Source: Mesorhizobium sp. WSM3862
GTDB taxonomy: Bacteria > Pseudomonadota > Alphaproteobacteria > Rhizobiales > Rhizobiaceae
Length of the DNA stretch: 64,000 bases
Assembly: GCF_002294985.1 (NCBI RefSeq)
Contig: NZ_NSGE01000008.1
Coordinates: 124,001-188,000, forward strand
Reading direction: 5' to 3'
Positions 35,651-42,335 of the stretch are shown here, one piece after another (positions within the stretch are counted from its first letter, which is position 1; every line of letters starts with the position of its first letter). Under the pieces are notes generated by a model. That model worked only from the letters and a program-made list of their open reading frames with translations, was not told the origin of the DNA and did not search any database. Both the position numbers and the translations under genes were made by a program.

Positions 35651-36535
35651 TCAGGCCTCCAGGATCACGACGATCTTGTAGGTGTCCGGATCCACGATCA
35701 CGATGCGCCCGTCGGCCAGCACGAAATACATATAGGTTTCATAAGCCGGGACGATCTTGACGATGCGGGGCGGCAGGCGATGGAGCCGGATCTTTTGCCG
35801 CGGAACCTCGACGCCGACCGAGATGTCGAAGCTGACATCGCGAACCGGCTGGACGTTGGTCTCGCGGATGATCTGCGTGATCTGCGTCCGCTGCTCGACC
35901 GTCACATTGGTGATCGAGGCCGTCTTGTCCTGGTCGGTCTGGACGTTGCCCTGAGCGCTCTGCTCGGTGGTCGTACCGGTCTTGCCCTGAGCGTTCTGCT
36001 CGGTCTGCATCTTGGTGGTGCCCTGGGCGTTCTGGTCGGTGGTGCCGGTCTTGCCCTGAGCATTCTGCTCGGTCTGCACCTTGGTGTTGCTGTCAGCATT
36101 CTGCTCGGTGCTGGTGCCGGTCTTGCCCTGGGCCTGCTGTTTCTTCTTCAGCGTGGTGTTGTCCTGAGCATTCTGCTCAGTCTGCACCTTGGTGCTGCCC
36201 TGAGCATTCTGCTCAGTCTTGGTGTCGGTCTTGCCCTGCGCCTGCTGCTTCTTCTTCAGCTGCGTATTGTCCTCGGCGTTCTGCTCGGTGCTGGCGCCAG
36301 CCTCGCCCTGGGCATTCTGCTCAGTCTTCATCTTGGTGGTGCCCTGGGCATTCTGCTCGGTCTGAGACTTCATCTTGCCCTGGGCCTGCTCGCCAGCCTT
36401 GCCGCCCTTCGGGCAGTCGGCCTGGCCGGCGGCACAACTATCGCCGCCGCTCGGCTGCACGGACTCGGTCTGCGCCATCGCGGCGCCGCAACCGACGCCG
36501 AGCGCGATCATGCTCGTGATCAGAAGATGCTTCAT
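35651..36535 (-). CDS. Secreted DUF1236 protein with a long TEQNAQG repeat region
   Basis: 294 residues. Signal peptide (KHLLITSMIALGVGCGAAMA). Residues about 45-195 are imperfect repeats built on TEQNAQG with variants (KMKTEQNAQGEAG, LKKKQQAQGKTDTKTEQNAQ). Residues 215-294 form a DUF1236 domain ending YFVLADGRIVIVDPDTYKIV. The repeat region is polar and probably unfolded; the domain is of unknown function in the periplasm or on the surface. An EcfG-like promoter precedes it. Confidence 0.88.
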   Translation of the reverse strand: MKHLLITSMIALGVGCGAAMAQTESVQPSGGDSCAAGQADCPKGGKAGEQAQGKMKSQTEQNAQGTTKMKTEQNAQGEAGASTEQNAEDNTQLKKKQQAQGKTDTKTEQNAQGSTKVQTEQNAQDNTTLKKKQQAQGKTGTSTEQNADSNTKVQTEQNAQGKTGTTDQNAQGTTKMQTEQNAQGKTGTTTEQSAQGNVQTDQDKTASITNVTVEQRTQITQIIRETNVQPVRDVSFDISVGVEVPRQKIRLHRLPPRIVKIVPAYETYMYFVLADGRIVIVDPDTYKIVVILEA

Positions 36536-36573
36536 CTGATTTCTCCTCGGAAAGTCGGTCCCTTCGTTGGTTA

Positions 36574-36598
36574 AACACGACTTGGAAGGCATTGTTCC
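36574..36598 (-). promoter_or_regulatory. EcfG-type promoter (near consensus)
   Basis: Minus strand GGAAC (36598-36594), 16 bases, TGTT (36577-36574), about 40 bases before the start at 36535. Confidence 0.55.
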
Positions 36599-36658
36599 GA
36601 GATTGTTTTGCCAAGCGGCGGCGGCGTTCTTACGCCGGCGGATGTGCGGAATTTTGCA

Positions 36659-36683
36659 GGAACAAGCCGTGGCCCTCGGCGTT
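36659..36683 (+). promoter_or_regulatory. EcfG-type stress promoter
   Basis: GGAAC (36659-36663), 16 bases, CGTT (36680-36683): full consensus. It faces away from the previous site and serves the DUF1236 gene at 36757, so the two genes share a divergent stress-promoter region. Confidence 0.7.
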
Positions 36684-36756
36684 AGGACGGTGCCGATCGG
36701 CTGTGGAAATCGCAGGCGCAGCAGAGGAGGCGATTGACCACACAAAGGAGACGACC

Positions 36757-37059
36757 ATGAAAATGCACATCACCACCGCCGCCGCGGCCCTCCTGCTTCT
36801 CGCCGGCGCTGGCGCCGTCGCTGCGCAGGACACCGTCGTGATCGCGCCCGAGCAGGAAACCGTCATCAAGGAATATGTGCAAAAGCAGCCGCTGGCTTCG
36901 GTGAAGGTTCCCGGCATCGAGCTGAACATCGGCAGCACGCTTCCCGAGACGGTCGAACTGCACGAGGTGCCGAACGTCAAATATCGCTATGTCGTGGTCG
37001 ATAACCGGACTGTGATCGTCGACCCCGGCACGCGCAAGATCATCAAGGTGCTCAATTAA
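36757..37059 (+). CDS. Secreted DUF1236 protein
   Basis: 100 residues: signal peptide (AAAALLLLAGAGAVAA-QD), then a single DUF1236 domain (VVIAPEQETVIKEYVQKQP, VELHEVPNVKYRYVVVDN, VIVDPGTRKIIKVLN). Very similar to the protein at 38250. Good ribosome binding site (AAAGGAG). Role unknown; likely a stress-induced periplasmic protein. Confidence 0.9.
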   Translation: MKMHITTAAAALLLLAGAGAVAAQDTVVIAPEQETVIKEYVQKQPLASVKVPGIELNIGSTLPETVELHEVPNVKYRYVVVDNRTVIVDPGTRKIIKVLN

Positions 37060-37086
37060 CCGATAGCGTAATCGGCCGAACGGATG

Positions 37087-37112
37087 GCCCGCCGCCGGTC
37101 ACGGCGGCGGGC
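37087..37112. repeat. Perfect 11-bp hairpin after the DUF1236 gene
   Basis: GCCCGCCGCCG, loop GTCA, and exact complement. A likely transcript-end structure for 36757-37059, though no T-run follows. Confidence 0.55.
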
Positions 37113-37148
37113 GGTTAACGGAAAATTATTAATTTACGATATCCTAAC

Positions 37149-37173
37149 GGAACCTTTGACCCACACCCAAGTT
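37149..37173 (+). promoter_or_regulatory. EcfG-type promoter (near consensus)
   Basis: GGAAC (37149-37153), 16 bases, AGTT (37170-37173). It would give a leader of about 140 bases before the gene at 37320, containing the repeats listed next. Confidence 0.5.
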
Positions 37174-37264
37174 GGGCGCTTTGGGTCAAATCTGTCTCAT
37201 GGGCAACACAAACCAGTGGCAGAAACAAACCTGTCTCATAGGCAACACAAACCGGTGGCAGAAA
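37155..37264. repeat. Nested inverted repeat plus 39-bp tandem duplication
   Basis: TTTGACCC (37155-37162) pairs with GGGTCAAA (37183-37190), and inside it CCCAA pairs with TTGGG. Directly after, a 39-base unit beginning CTGTCTCAT at 37192 is repeated from 37231 with few changes. All lie in the presumed leader of the 37320 gene. Confidence 0.7.
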
Positions 37265-37319
37265 GCAGAATCGGGCGGCGGCGAACAGGCATGGGCAGGG
37301 GCGAGGAGGACTAGTTAAC

Positions 37320-37538
37320 ATGTCGAAACGAGAAATCGGAACATCCCGCTCGCTCGGGATGCGCGTCGCCGAGTTGCGGGCCAGGATGGAAGACGCCCAC
37401 ATCACCGCACATGAAATACAGACCTTCCAGAAGGTCGCGGCCATCATGGGGGGCGGCGATGGCTCCCTACGCATCGATGCGGACGATCTGATCGCCGCAT
37501 CTTTCCTCACCGAGTCGTGCGAAGCTTCGCTGAACTGA
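37320..37538 (+). CDS. Small hypothetical protein
   Basis: 72 residues; GAGGAGG lies about 11 bases upstream of the ATG. Content: SKREIGTSRSLGMRVAELRA, then a helical region (AHEIQTFQKVAAIMGGG) and DADDLIAASFL. No family recognised. Probably stress-expressed given the promoter motif. Confidence 0.65.
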   Translation: MSKREIGTSRSLGMRVAELRARMEDAHITAHEIQTFQKVAAIMGGGDGSLRIDADDLIAASFLTESCEASLN

Positions 37539-37695
37539 CAGCCGTCATCGATGTCGACTGGCTGCCGTCCAGCACTGGGCGGCAGTGAGCGGCGCTACGC
37601 CGCTTGGTGCGACAAAAGCCTTCGGCCGCGAGGGCTTTTTCGATGATGCTTGGTTCGATAAGACCGATCCTACAGGCCCGGACTTCAGCAGCCTG

Positions 37696-38049
37696 TCACG
37701 CCAGCGGCCATTGCCGGCGCTGCTGGCTTATGCTCCTGGCCTTGAGACGTCTGATCTTGGCTTCGCGTAGCGCGGTGACGGGGTCGACGCCGGTCCACAG
37801 AATGCCGGCCTTCTGAGCGAATGCCACGAAGGCCTGCCGCGCTTCCCCGAGTTTCCTCTCGCCTGTCCGCGCTGCCTCGCAGGTCTGCACGGCCGCGGCA
37901 TAACAGTCGCCGCGCATCTCCGGCGGCCATTCTTTGAGGAAATTCTGCATCGCCGCCAGGGAAGCGATCTCGCGCTTGAAACCGGCCCCGACTGCGATCG
38001 CCACCGGCGCGCGGAGCGGCATGTCGCTTGTGATGTGAACTGCAGTCAT
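37696..38049 (-). CDS. DUF982 family protein
   Basis: 117 residues. GFKREIASLAAMQNFLKEWP, then RGDCYAAAVQTCEAARTG and ARQAFVAFAQKAGI are the conserved signature of DUF982, a small rhizobial family of unknown role. It is divergent from the DUF1236 gene at 38250. A GGAAC-N16-CATT motif upstream is too weak to count as a promoter. Confidence 0.85.
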   Translation of the reverse strand: MTAVHITSDMPLRAPVAIAVGAGFKREIASLAAMQNFLKEWPPEMRGDCYAAAVQTCEAARTGERKLGEARQAFVAFAQKAGILWTGVDPVTALREAKIRRLKARSISQQRRQWPLA

Positions 38050-38141
38050 GGCGGGCCTTTGCTGGTCGAATTTATTCAATTCAAACAATGCGAAGCTGCC
38101 CCGGCGGTTCCGCCGGCAACAATCAATTAGGCGCCGCAGAC

Positions 38142-38166
38142 GGAACAAGACCCCAATGCACGCGTT
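38142..38166 (+). promoter_or_regulatory. EcfG-type stress promoter
   Basis: GGAAC (38142-38146), 16 bases, CGTT (38163-38166): full consensus, about 85 bases before the DUF1236 start at 38250. Confidence 0.7.
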
Positions 38167-38249
38167 TGCCCCGGGAGCTCCTATGTTCGACCTGCCAGGT
38201 TTCCGCGACGGCGGAGGCGGGCGGAGCTCGCCAACACAACAGGAGACTT

Positions 38250-38552
38250 ATGATGAAACGCACCCTTATTCCTGCTGTTGCCGGCCTTGCTCTGATCGCC
38301 GGCGTAGGCTTTGCCGCTGCGGACCAGATCATCGTCACGCCGGAGCAGCAGACTGTCGTCAAGGAATATGTCCACAAGCACCCGATCGCCTCGGTCAACA
38401 TACTGGGGCTGGAACTGGGCGTTGGCTCGACGGTGCCTGACACGGTCGAGCTGCGGGAGGTGCCGGACGTTCAGTACAGATATGCCGTGGTCAACGATCG
38501 CACTGTCCTGATCGATCCTGGTACACGCAGGGTCATCCACGTCATCGAGTGA
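38250..38552 (+). CDS. Secreted DUF1236 protein
   Basis: 100 residues, paralogue of 36757-37059 with the same length and plan: signal peptide (PAVAGLALIAGVGFAAA), then IIVTPEQQTVVKEYVHKHP and YRYAVVNDRTVLIDPGT. AGGAG precedes the ATG. A hairpin (38578-38594) separates it from the next small gene, which may be read through from the same promoter. Confidence 0.9.
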   Translation: MMKRTLIPAVAGLALIAGVGFAAADQIIVTPEQQTVVKEYVHKHPIASVNILGLELGVGSTVPDTVELREVPDVQYRYAVVNDRTVLIDPGTRRVIHVIE

Positions 38553-38626
38553 TCTTACGCTTACGAGCCCCGATCCTCCCGCCATGCCGGCGGGGGGATG
38601 CCGGCTCCTAGGAAGGAGTCGCAGCC

Positions 38627-38836
38627 ATGCATCACCCCCATGTCGAATCAGTCGACTGTGCAAAGGCGGTCGACCAGCTTCTGGCCGAACGCCGCACTGG
38701 CCTCTTATCGATGAAGGAAGCGATTGGCCTGTTGCGCAGGCGCACCGGAACCGAACGCTCTGACGCCGATTTGGCCGCGTTGATTACAAAGAAGGCGGCG
38801 TATCTGGGCGTCGCTATCGTCTCCGACGTGCACTGA
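38627..38836 (+). CDS. Small hypothetical protein
   Basis: 69 residues with a strong ribosome binding site (AGGAAGGAG). Begins MHHPHVESVDCAKAVDQLL; the middle is basic and helical (KEAIGLLRRRTGTERSDAD). No family recognised. It follows the DUF1236 gene in the same direction. Confidence 0.6.
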   Translation: MHHPHVESVDCAKAVDQLLAERRTGLLSMKEAIGLLRRRTGTERSDADLAALITKKAAYLGVAIVSDVH

Positions 38837-38944
38837 AGAAATCGCTGCCGAAGTTCAGGCACCTACGCGTCGATGCGCAAGACGCCACCGGAAAATTCAG
38901 CTAATGTTTCCGTCGGGGAGCGGCCCCACTCAAAGGAGGCGACA

Positions 38945-39196
38945 GTGACGGACGACAGGCAGGAACGCATTCGCCGGCGGGCGCACGAGATCTGGGAGCA
39001 GGCCGGCCGGCCGGAAGGCGCGCATATGGAGCACTGGGACCAGGCGGCCGCCGAGATCGACGCCGAAGTAAAGCCGAAGTCCAAGGCCGCGCCCAAAAAG
39101 ACGGCCGCCGCCAAGCCGAAGTCGGCCAAGGCCGAAACGCCCGCCAAAGCCCCCGCCAAGGCCAAGGCTCCTGCCAAGCCGAAAGCCAAGGCCTGA
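38945..39196 (+). CDS. DUF2934 family protein with Lys/Ala/Pro-rich tail
   Basis: 83 residues from GTG 38945 (AGGAGG six bases upstream). RIRRRAHEIWEQAGRPEGA and HWDQAAAEID are the DUF2934 signature. The tail is an H1-like stretch of KxKAxAPKK and PAKA repeats, so nucleic-acid binding is possible. Function unknown. Confidence 0.85.
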   Translation: MTDDRQERIRRRAHEIWEQAGRPEGAHMEHWDQAAAEIDAEVKPKSKAAPKKTAAAKPKSAKAETPAKAPAKAKAPAKPKAKA

Positions 39197-39290
39197 CCCC
39201 CAGCGGCCGTTCCGCCGCTGCCATCCGCACAATCGAAATGTAGCAAGCCCGCGCCCGAAGATATAGGGCGCGGAGGTGGAGACTAAACGG

Positions 39291-39503
39291 CTATCGCCTC
39301 CCTTGCTTCCTGGCGTATTGCGCAACGGCGCAGAGGAAAGCCAGCGCGGCGGTATCGCAGGCCGCCCGCGACGGCGACGGACCCTTGGCAAAAAGCACCG
39401 CGTCCGCGATCGGGATCGTCAGCCCATGCTTCATGGCGAATGAGGTGACTTCGTAAGGCTGATCGTCGGCTGGTGCGCCGATGTCGATTTGCTGGTCTAT
39501 CAA
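39291..39503 (-). CDS. DUF3606-like small protein
   Basis: About 70 residues from TTG 39503 (GGGAGGA upstream). QIDIGAPADDQPYEVTSFAM, then KHGLTIPIADAVLF resembles the DUF3606 pattern (EV..FA.KHG). The C-terminus adds a short hydrophobic helix. The start codon is uncertain. Confidence 0.55.
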   Translation of the reverse strand: MIDQQIDIGAPADDQPYEVTSFAMKHGLTIPIADAVLFAKGPSPSRAACDTAALAFLCAVAQYARKQGRR

Positions 39504-39746
39504 ACGAGTTCCTCCCTGGTACGCGACTATGCCTTCCTTGGCCCGAAAGGAATTAACTACCGGCCGCCCGCCCGCGTCCACCAATTGGCAATTGTGTGAA
39601 ACGATACATTTGTCGAGGTGCATCCGAAAGTTGCAAAAGCGAATTCTCTGCACCCGGCGCGGGCGGAAACCGTTTCGCCGCGCTCCTTCGCGCCCCTCTG
39701 TTTCGTCGCGTTTGGTGGTATTCCTCCGCGAAGCAGGAAGGACATC

Positions 39747-40100
39747 TCACTCCCAGGCATCGCTCGATTTTGCAAAGCGCACGCCCGCCGCAGTCATCGC
39801 GCACTCGCATTCGCTGATCAGCCTGAGGTTCCTCAAATATCGCGCGATCGTTTCGGGCAGCCAGGCCGCGCAGGCCTCGACATAGGCGCGGCCGTGCACC
39901 AGCGTGCCGGTCGAAAGCCGGTCGTCCTTCTCCGCGATCACCTTCAGATATTGCCGGATGAAGCGGATGTCGTCGGCGATGTCCTGGCTGGCCATGCGCC
40001 ACGCGCCGGCCAGGCGTTCGCGCTCGGCGAGCGGCAAAGGCGAGAGCAATGGGCGGGAAAGGTCGGCGAAAGCGGCATGGTTCGCGGTGTTCAAGAACAT
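39747..40100 (-). CDS. Unknown protein under phage-repressor-type operators
   Basis: 117 residues. MFLNTANHAAFADLSRPL opens it; the rest is helical (SQDIADDIRFIRQYLKVIAE, LPETIARYLRNLRLISEC). No family recognised. GAGGGG directly abuts the ATG; a TTG at 40118 is another start. Its upstream DNA holds two copies of the TCGTAC-N5-GTACGA site also found at the S24 repressor gene, so it is probably repressed by that protein. Confidence 0.6.
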   Translation of the reverse strand: MFLNTANHAAFADLSRPLLSPLPLAERERLAGAWRMASQDIADDIRFIRQYLKVIAEKDDRLSTGTLVHGRAYVEACAAWLPETIARYLRNLRLISECECAMTAAGVRFAKSSDAWE

Positions 40101-40120
40101 CCCCTCAACGAAGGGCAATA

Positions 40121-40172
40121 TCGTACATTAGGTACGAAAAGTGGTCAAGAACGTTTCGTACAATTTGAACGA
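40121..40172. promoter_or_regulatory. Two repressor-type operators
   Basis: Site 1: TCGTAC-ATTAG-GTACGA (40121-40137), perfect. Site 2: TCGTAC-AATTT-GAACGA (40156-40172), one mismatch. Both have six-base arms and a five-base gap, identical in layout to sites at 47091-47107 and 47125-47141. Confidence 0.7.
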
Positions 40173-40176
40173 TAAC

Positions 40177-41265
40177 TCACTTGGACCGTCTCATGAAACC
40201 GTCGAGCTCGATGCGCGCTTCGTCGAGCGCCCTGCCGAGGACCAGGTCCACCATCTCGCGCCTGTCAGGCTGAAGCAGTTGCAAGCCTTTGCGCAGCGCC
40301 TCACGCCACGCTTCGCCCCGGTTCCACGCTTCCGCGAAGGCATGGGCGAGGTCGTCTTGCCGACGCGTGGTCTCGAGCGCCTCGACCAGCAGGCTTGCTT
40401 GATGCAGGTCCTTCTCCCGCTTGGCGGCAGCGCTTCCCGCGCGTCGCGCCGCGACGATCAGCTTGTGGGCCGCAAAGCGTTCGGGCGAGGGGACCAGCAC
40501 CGGCACGCCGGAGCGGTGGAGCAGCACTGCCCGCACCGGGTCTCGGATCAGGAAATCGAGGAAGCGCAAGGGCTGGGCCGAGGCGCCGCCCAGCGACGGC
40601 ATCGGGCTGGCATGGTCAGCATGCTCGTCGCTGCCTCGGTTCGGAGTGAGGAATTCTATGCGGTAGCGCGAAGCATTCTCGAACTGCGTCGTGCGCCCCG
40701 CATCGGTTCGGTGCGGGATTTCCCGGAATGTCGGGTCGACCGCCTTCAGCACCTCGATGAGCGGCGGCATGCTGTCGTCGACTTCGGCCGAGACGGAATG
40801 GAACTGGGCAAAGTCGGCATCGCCGGTCTGCAGCGCGGCTCCTGGCAGTTTGACGCCGAGATGCCCTGCATAGGTCTGGAAGGCGACGGTGCCGACGAGC
40901 ACCGCGCGCAGGCGAAAGAGCCCGGCCTTTTCCAGCGCCTCGACGACGTCGCCACTGAAAGCATCGGGCGCCGCCAGGCCGGCGTCGCGAACCAGCGTGG
41001 AGACCAGCTTGCGGCGAGCTCTGAGATCGTCCTTGATCTCCTTGAAGGCCGCGACCCGTTTGGCGATCTCGGGATCTTCCGCCGGGCCGACATAGCGCCT
41101 GGACTTTTGCGGCCGCGTCTCTTCGAAATACCAGTAGTCGCGGCCTTTCACCGGCACGCGCACGAAATTGCCTGCCGTCGAGAAATCGGTCTCGAAGGAG
41201 GCATCCAGGCTGCGCTGCACCAGCTCGGCATAGAGGGTACGATAGGCAAGATCGATAGTCTTCAT
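40177..41265 (-). CDS. Nucleotidyltransferase-fold protein (GSU2403/NTP_transf_8 type)
   Basis: 362 residues. LVGTVAFQTYAGHLGV is the nucleotidyltransferase-like glycine helix and QTGDADFAQF supplies the DxD metal site; later IEFLTPNRG, VLVPSPERFAAHKLIVA and a helical end. The family resembles the AbiEii-type toxins and kin but biochemistry is little known. No antitoxin-like gene is adjacent. Two 30-bp dyads lie upstream. Confidence 0.8.
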   Translation of the reverse strand: MKTIDLAYRTLYAELVQRSLDASFETDFSTAGNFVRVPVKGRDYWYFEETRPQKSRRYVGPAEDPEIAKRVAAFKEIKDDLRARRKLVSTLVRDAGLAAPDAFSGDVVEALEKAGLFRLRAVLVGTVAFQTYAGHLGVKLPGAALQTGDADFAQFHSVSAEVDDSMPPLIEVLKAVDPTFREIPHRTDAGRTTQFENASRYRIEFLTPNRGSDEHADHASPMPSLGGASAQPLRFLDFLIRDPVRAVLLHRSGVPVLVPSPERFAAHKLIVAARRAGSAAAKREKDLHQASLLVEALETTRRQDDLAHAFAEAWNRGEAWREALRKGLQLLQPDRREMVDLVLGRALDEARIELDGFMRRSK

Positions 41266-41288
41266 GGCCGCCCCCGGGCGTGCGCAGC

Positions 41289-41377
41289 GTTATAAGAAAC
41301 CTGCAGTTTTCTTATAACTGGGCCTTATTCGGCGAGATTTCAAGAGCGTTATAAGAAACTGGTAAAAATCTTATAAC
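41289..41377. promoter_or_regulatory. Twin 30-bp dyads upstream of the nucleotidyltransferase gene
   Basis: Dyad 1 (41289-41318): GTTATAAGAAA, eight bases, TTTCTTATAAC, perfect. Dyad 2 (41348-41377): GTTATAAGAAA, eight bases, AATCTTATAAC. Both are 30 bases long, 59 bases apart. They begin 24 bases before the start codon. Confidence 0.75.
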
Positions 41378-41502
41378 GACCGGCATCTCCTAGGAGAGAT
41401 GGGCCACTCTTCGGCGGATTGGGGAAACGGTTTGCCCGGTGCGGTCGACGTCACGCCCGAAGACTCGACCTGGAAGGCGTTGAGGCCGGGCTTGGAAGCT
41501 TG

Positions 41503-41876
41503 GAGCAGCGCAGCTTCCGTTACGCCGATTACGGCTGCCGGACGAGCACACTACCTTCGATCATTTCCGGAAACGCGTTCCTTGGCGCCAACCGACAAGC
41601 CGCCGCCGCTTTTTTCGAGGAACGCGGGCCGGCTACGCCTTCGCCGTCGACCGCGCGAAGCACGCAGGCGACCCGCTGATCGCGGCGAACAAGGACACGC
41701 TCACCAACCCGGCGCTGAACGACCGGCATTTTTTGAAGGGTGCTAACGGCGCCATCGGCACCATGGACATGGCGAAGATGGAAGCGATGGGCGGGTATTT
41801 GTTTGCCTCGGGAATACTGCTCGACGGCAACGGCAAGGCGTTGAAGGAAAGGCCATACTTCGAGACCTACCCGTAG
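41503..41876 (+). pseudogene. Remnant of an ABC transporter substrate-binding protein
   Basis: A C-terminal fragment of a sulfonate/nitrate-type binding protein. SIISGNAFLGANRQAAAAFF is in one frame, then after a frameshift near 41620 GYAFAVDRAKHAGDPLIAAN and GAIGTMDMAKMEAMGGYLF run to the stop at 41876. The N-terminal two thirds are missing. No function expected. Confidence 0.6.
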
Positions 41877-42271
41877 CGCAGGTAATTGTTGCAGGTGGCC
41901 GGCGTTTCGCGCGCAATGACATGATTGAGCATGTCGAGTTGCGCCGAAAGCGCTTGCGAGACCGCGCTGTCCGGAGCTGAAAGCAGGAGCGGTGCATATC
42001 TGTGCCGCAGATCGGCGACCGCCTGTCTGCTGGTATTGCGCACTTCTGTTTGGCTTCCGGTCTGGGCGGCGGCAGTGATCTTGCGCAGCATCGCATCGTA
42101 GTCGTCCGGAAATTCGCGTGCGATAGCCTCAACGATCTGGAGATCCTGCTTCCGGATCTAGGCATCGATGTAGGCGGTGGTCACAGGCTGGGGCGGCTTC
42201 GCCACCGACTCATGGTGATATCTGCCGCCACCGAACATCGCTGGCAGCACTTTTGCCTCAACGAAGCTCAA
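41867..42271 (-). pseudogene. Hypothetical gene with an in-frame stop
   Basis: One frame is open except for a TAG at 42160-42158: upstream VLPAMFGGGRYHHESVAKPP, downstream IVEAIAREFPDDYDAMLRKI, VIARETPATCNNYLRYG. The stop could come from a tryptophan codon. The downstream part (from ATG 42091) could still be made. Family unknown. Confidence 0.45.
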
Positions 42272-42335
42272 AGGGGACGACCGCCTCCACCTGCAACCAT
42301 TTTCCACGCGACATCCGCCCCTCTAAAATGCCTGT

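Noticed and set aside
38050..38111. EcfG promoter for the DUF982 gene (GGAAC-N16-CATT)
   Set aside because: The second element lacks the conserved GTT, so it does not meet the motif.
41399..41746. 115-residue plus-strand frame at the start of the decayed strip
   Set aside because: It mixes frames of the substrate-binding remnant; homologous segments are in the other two frames.
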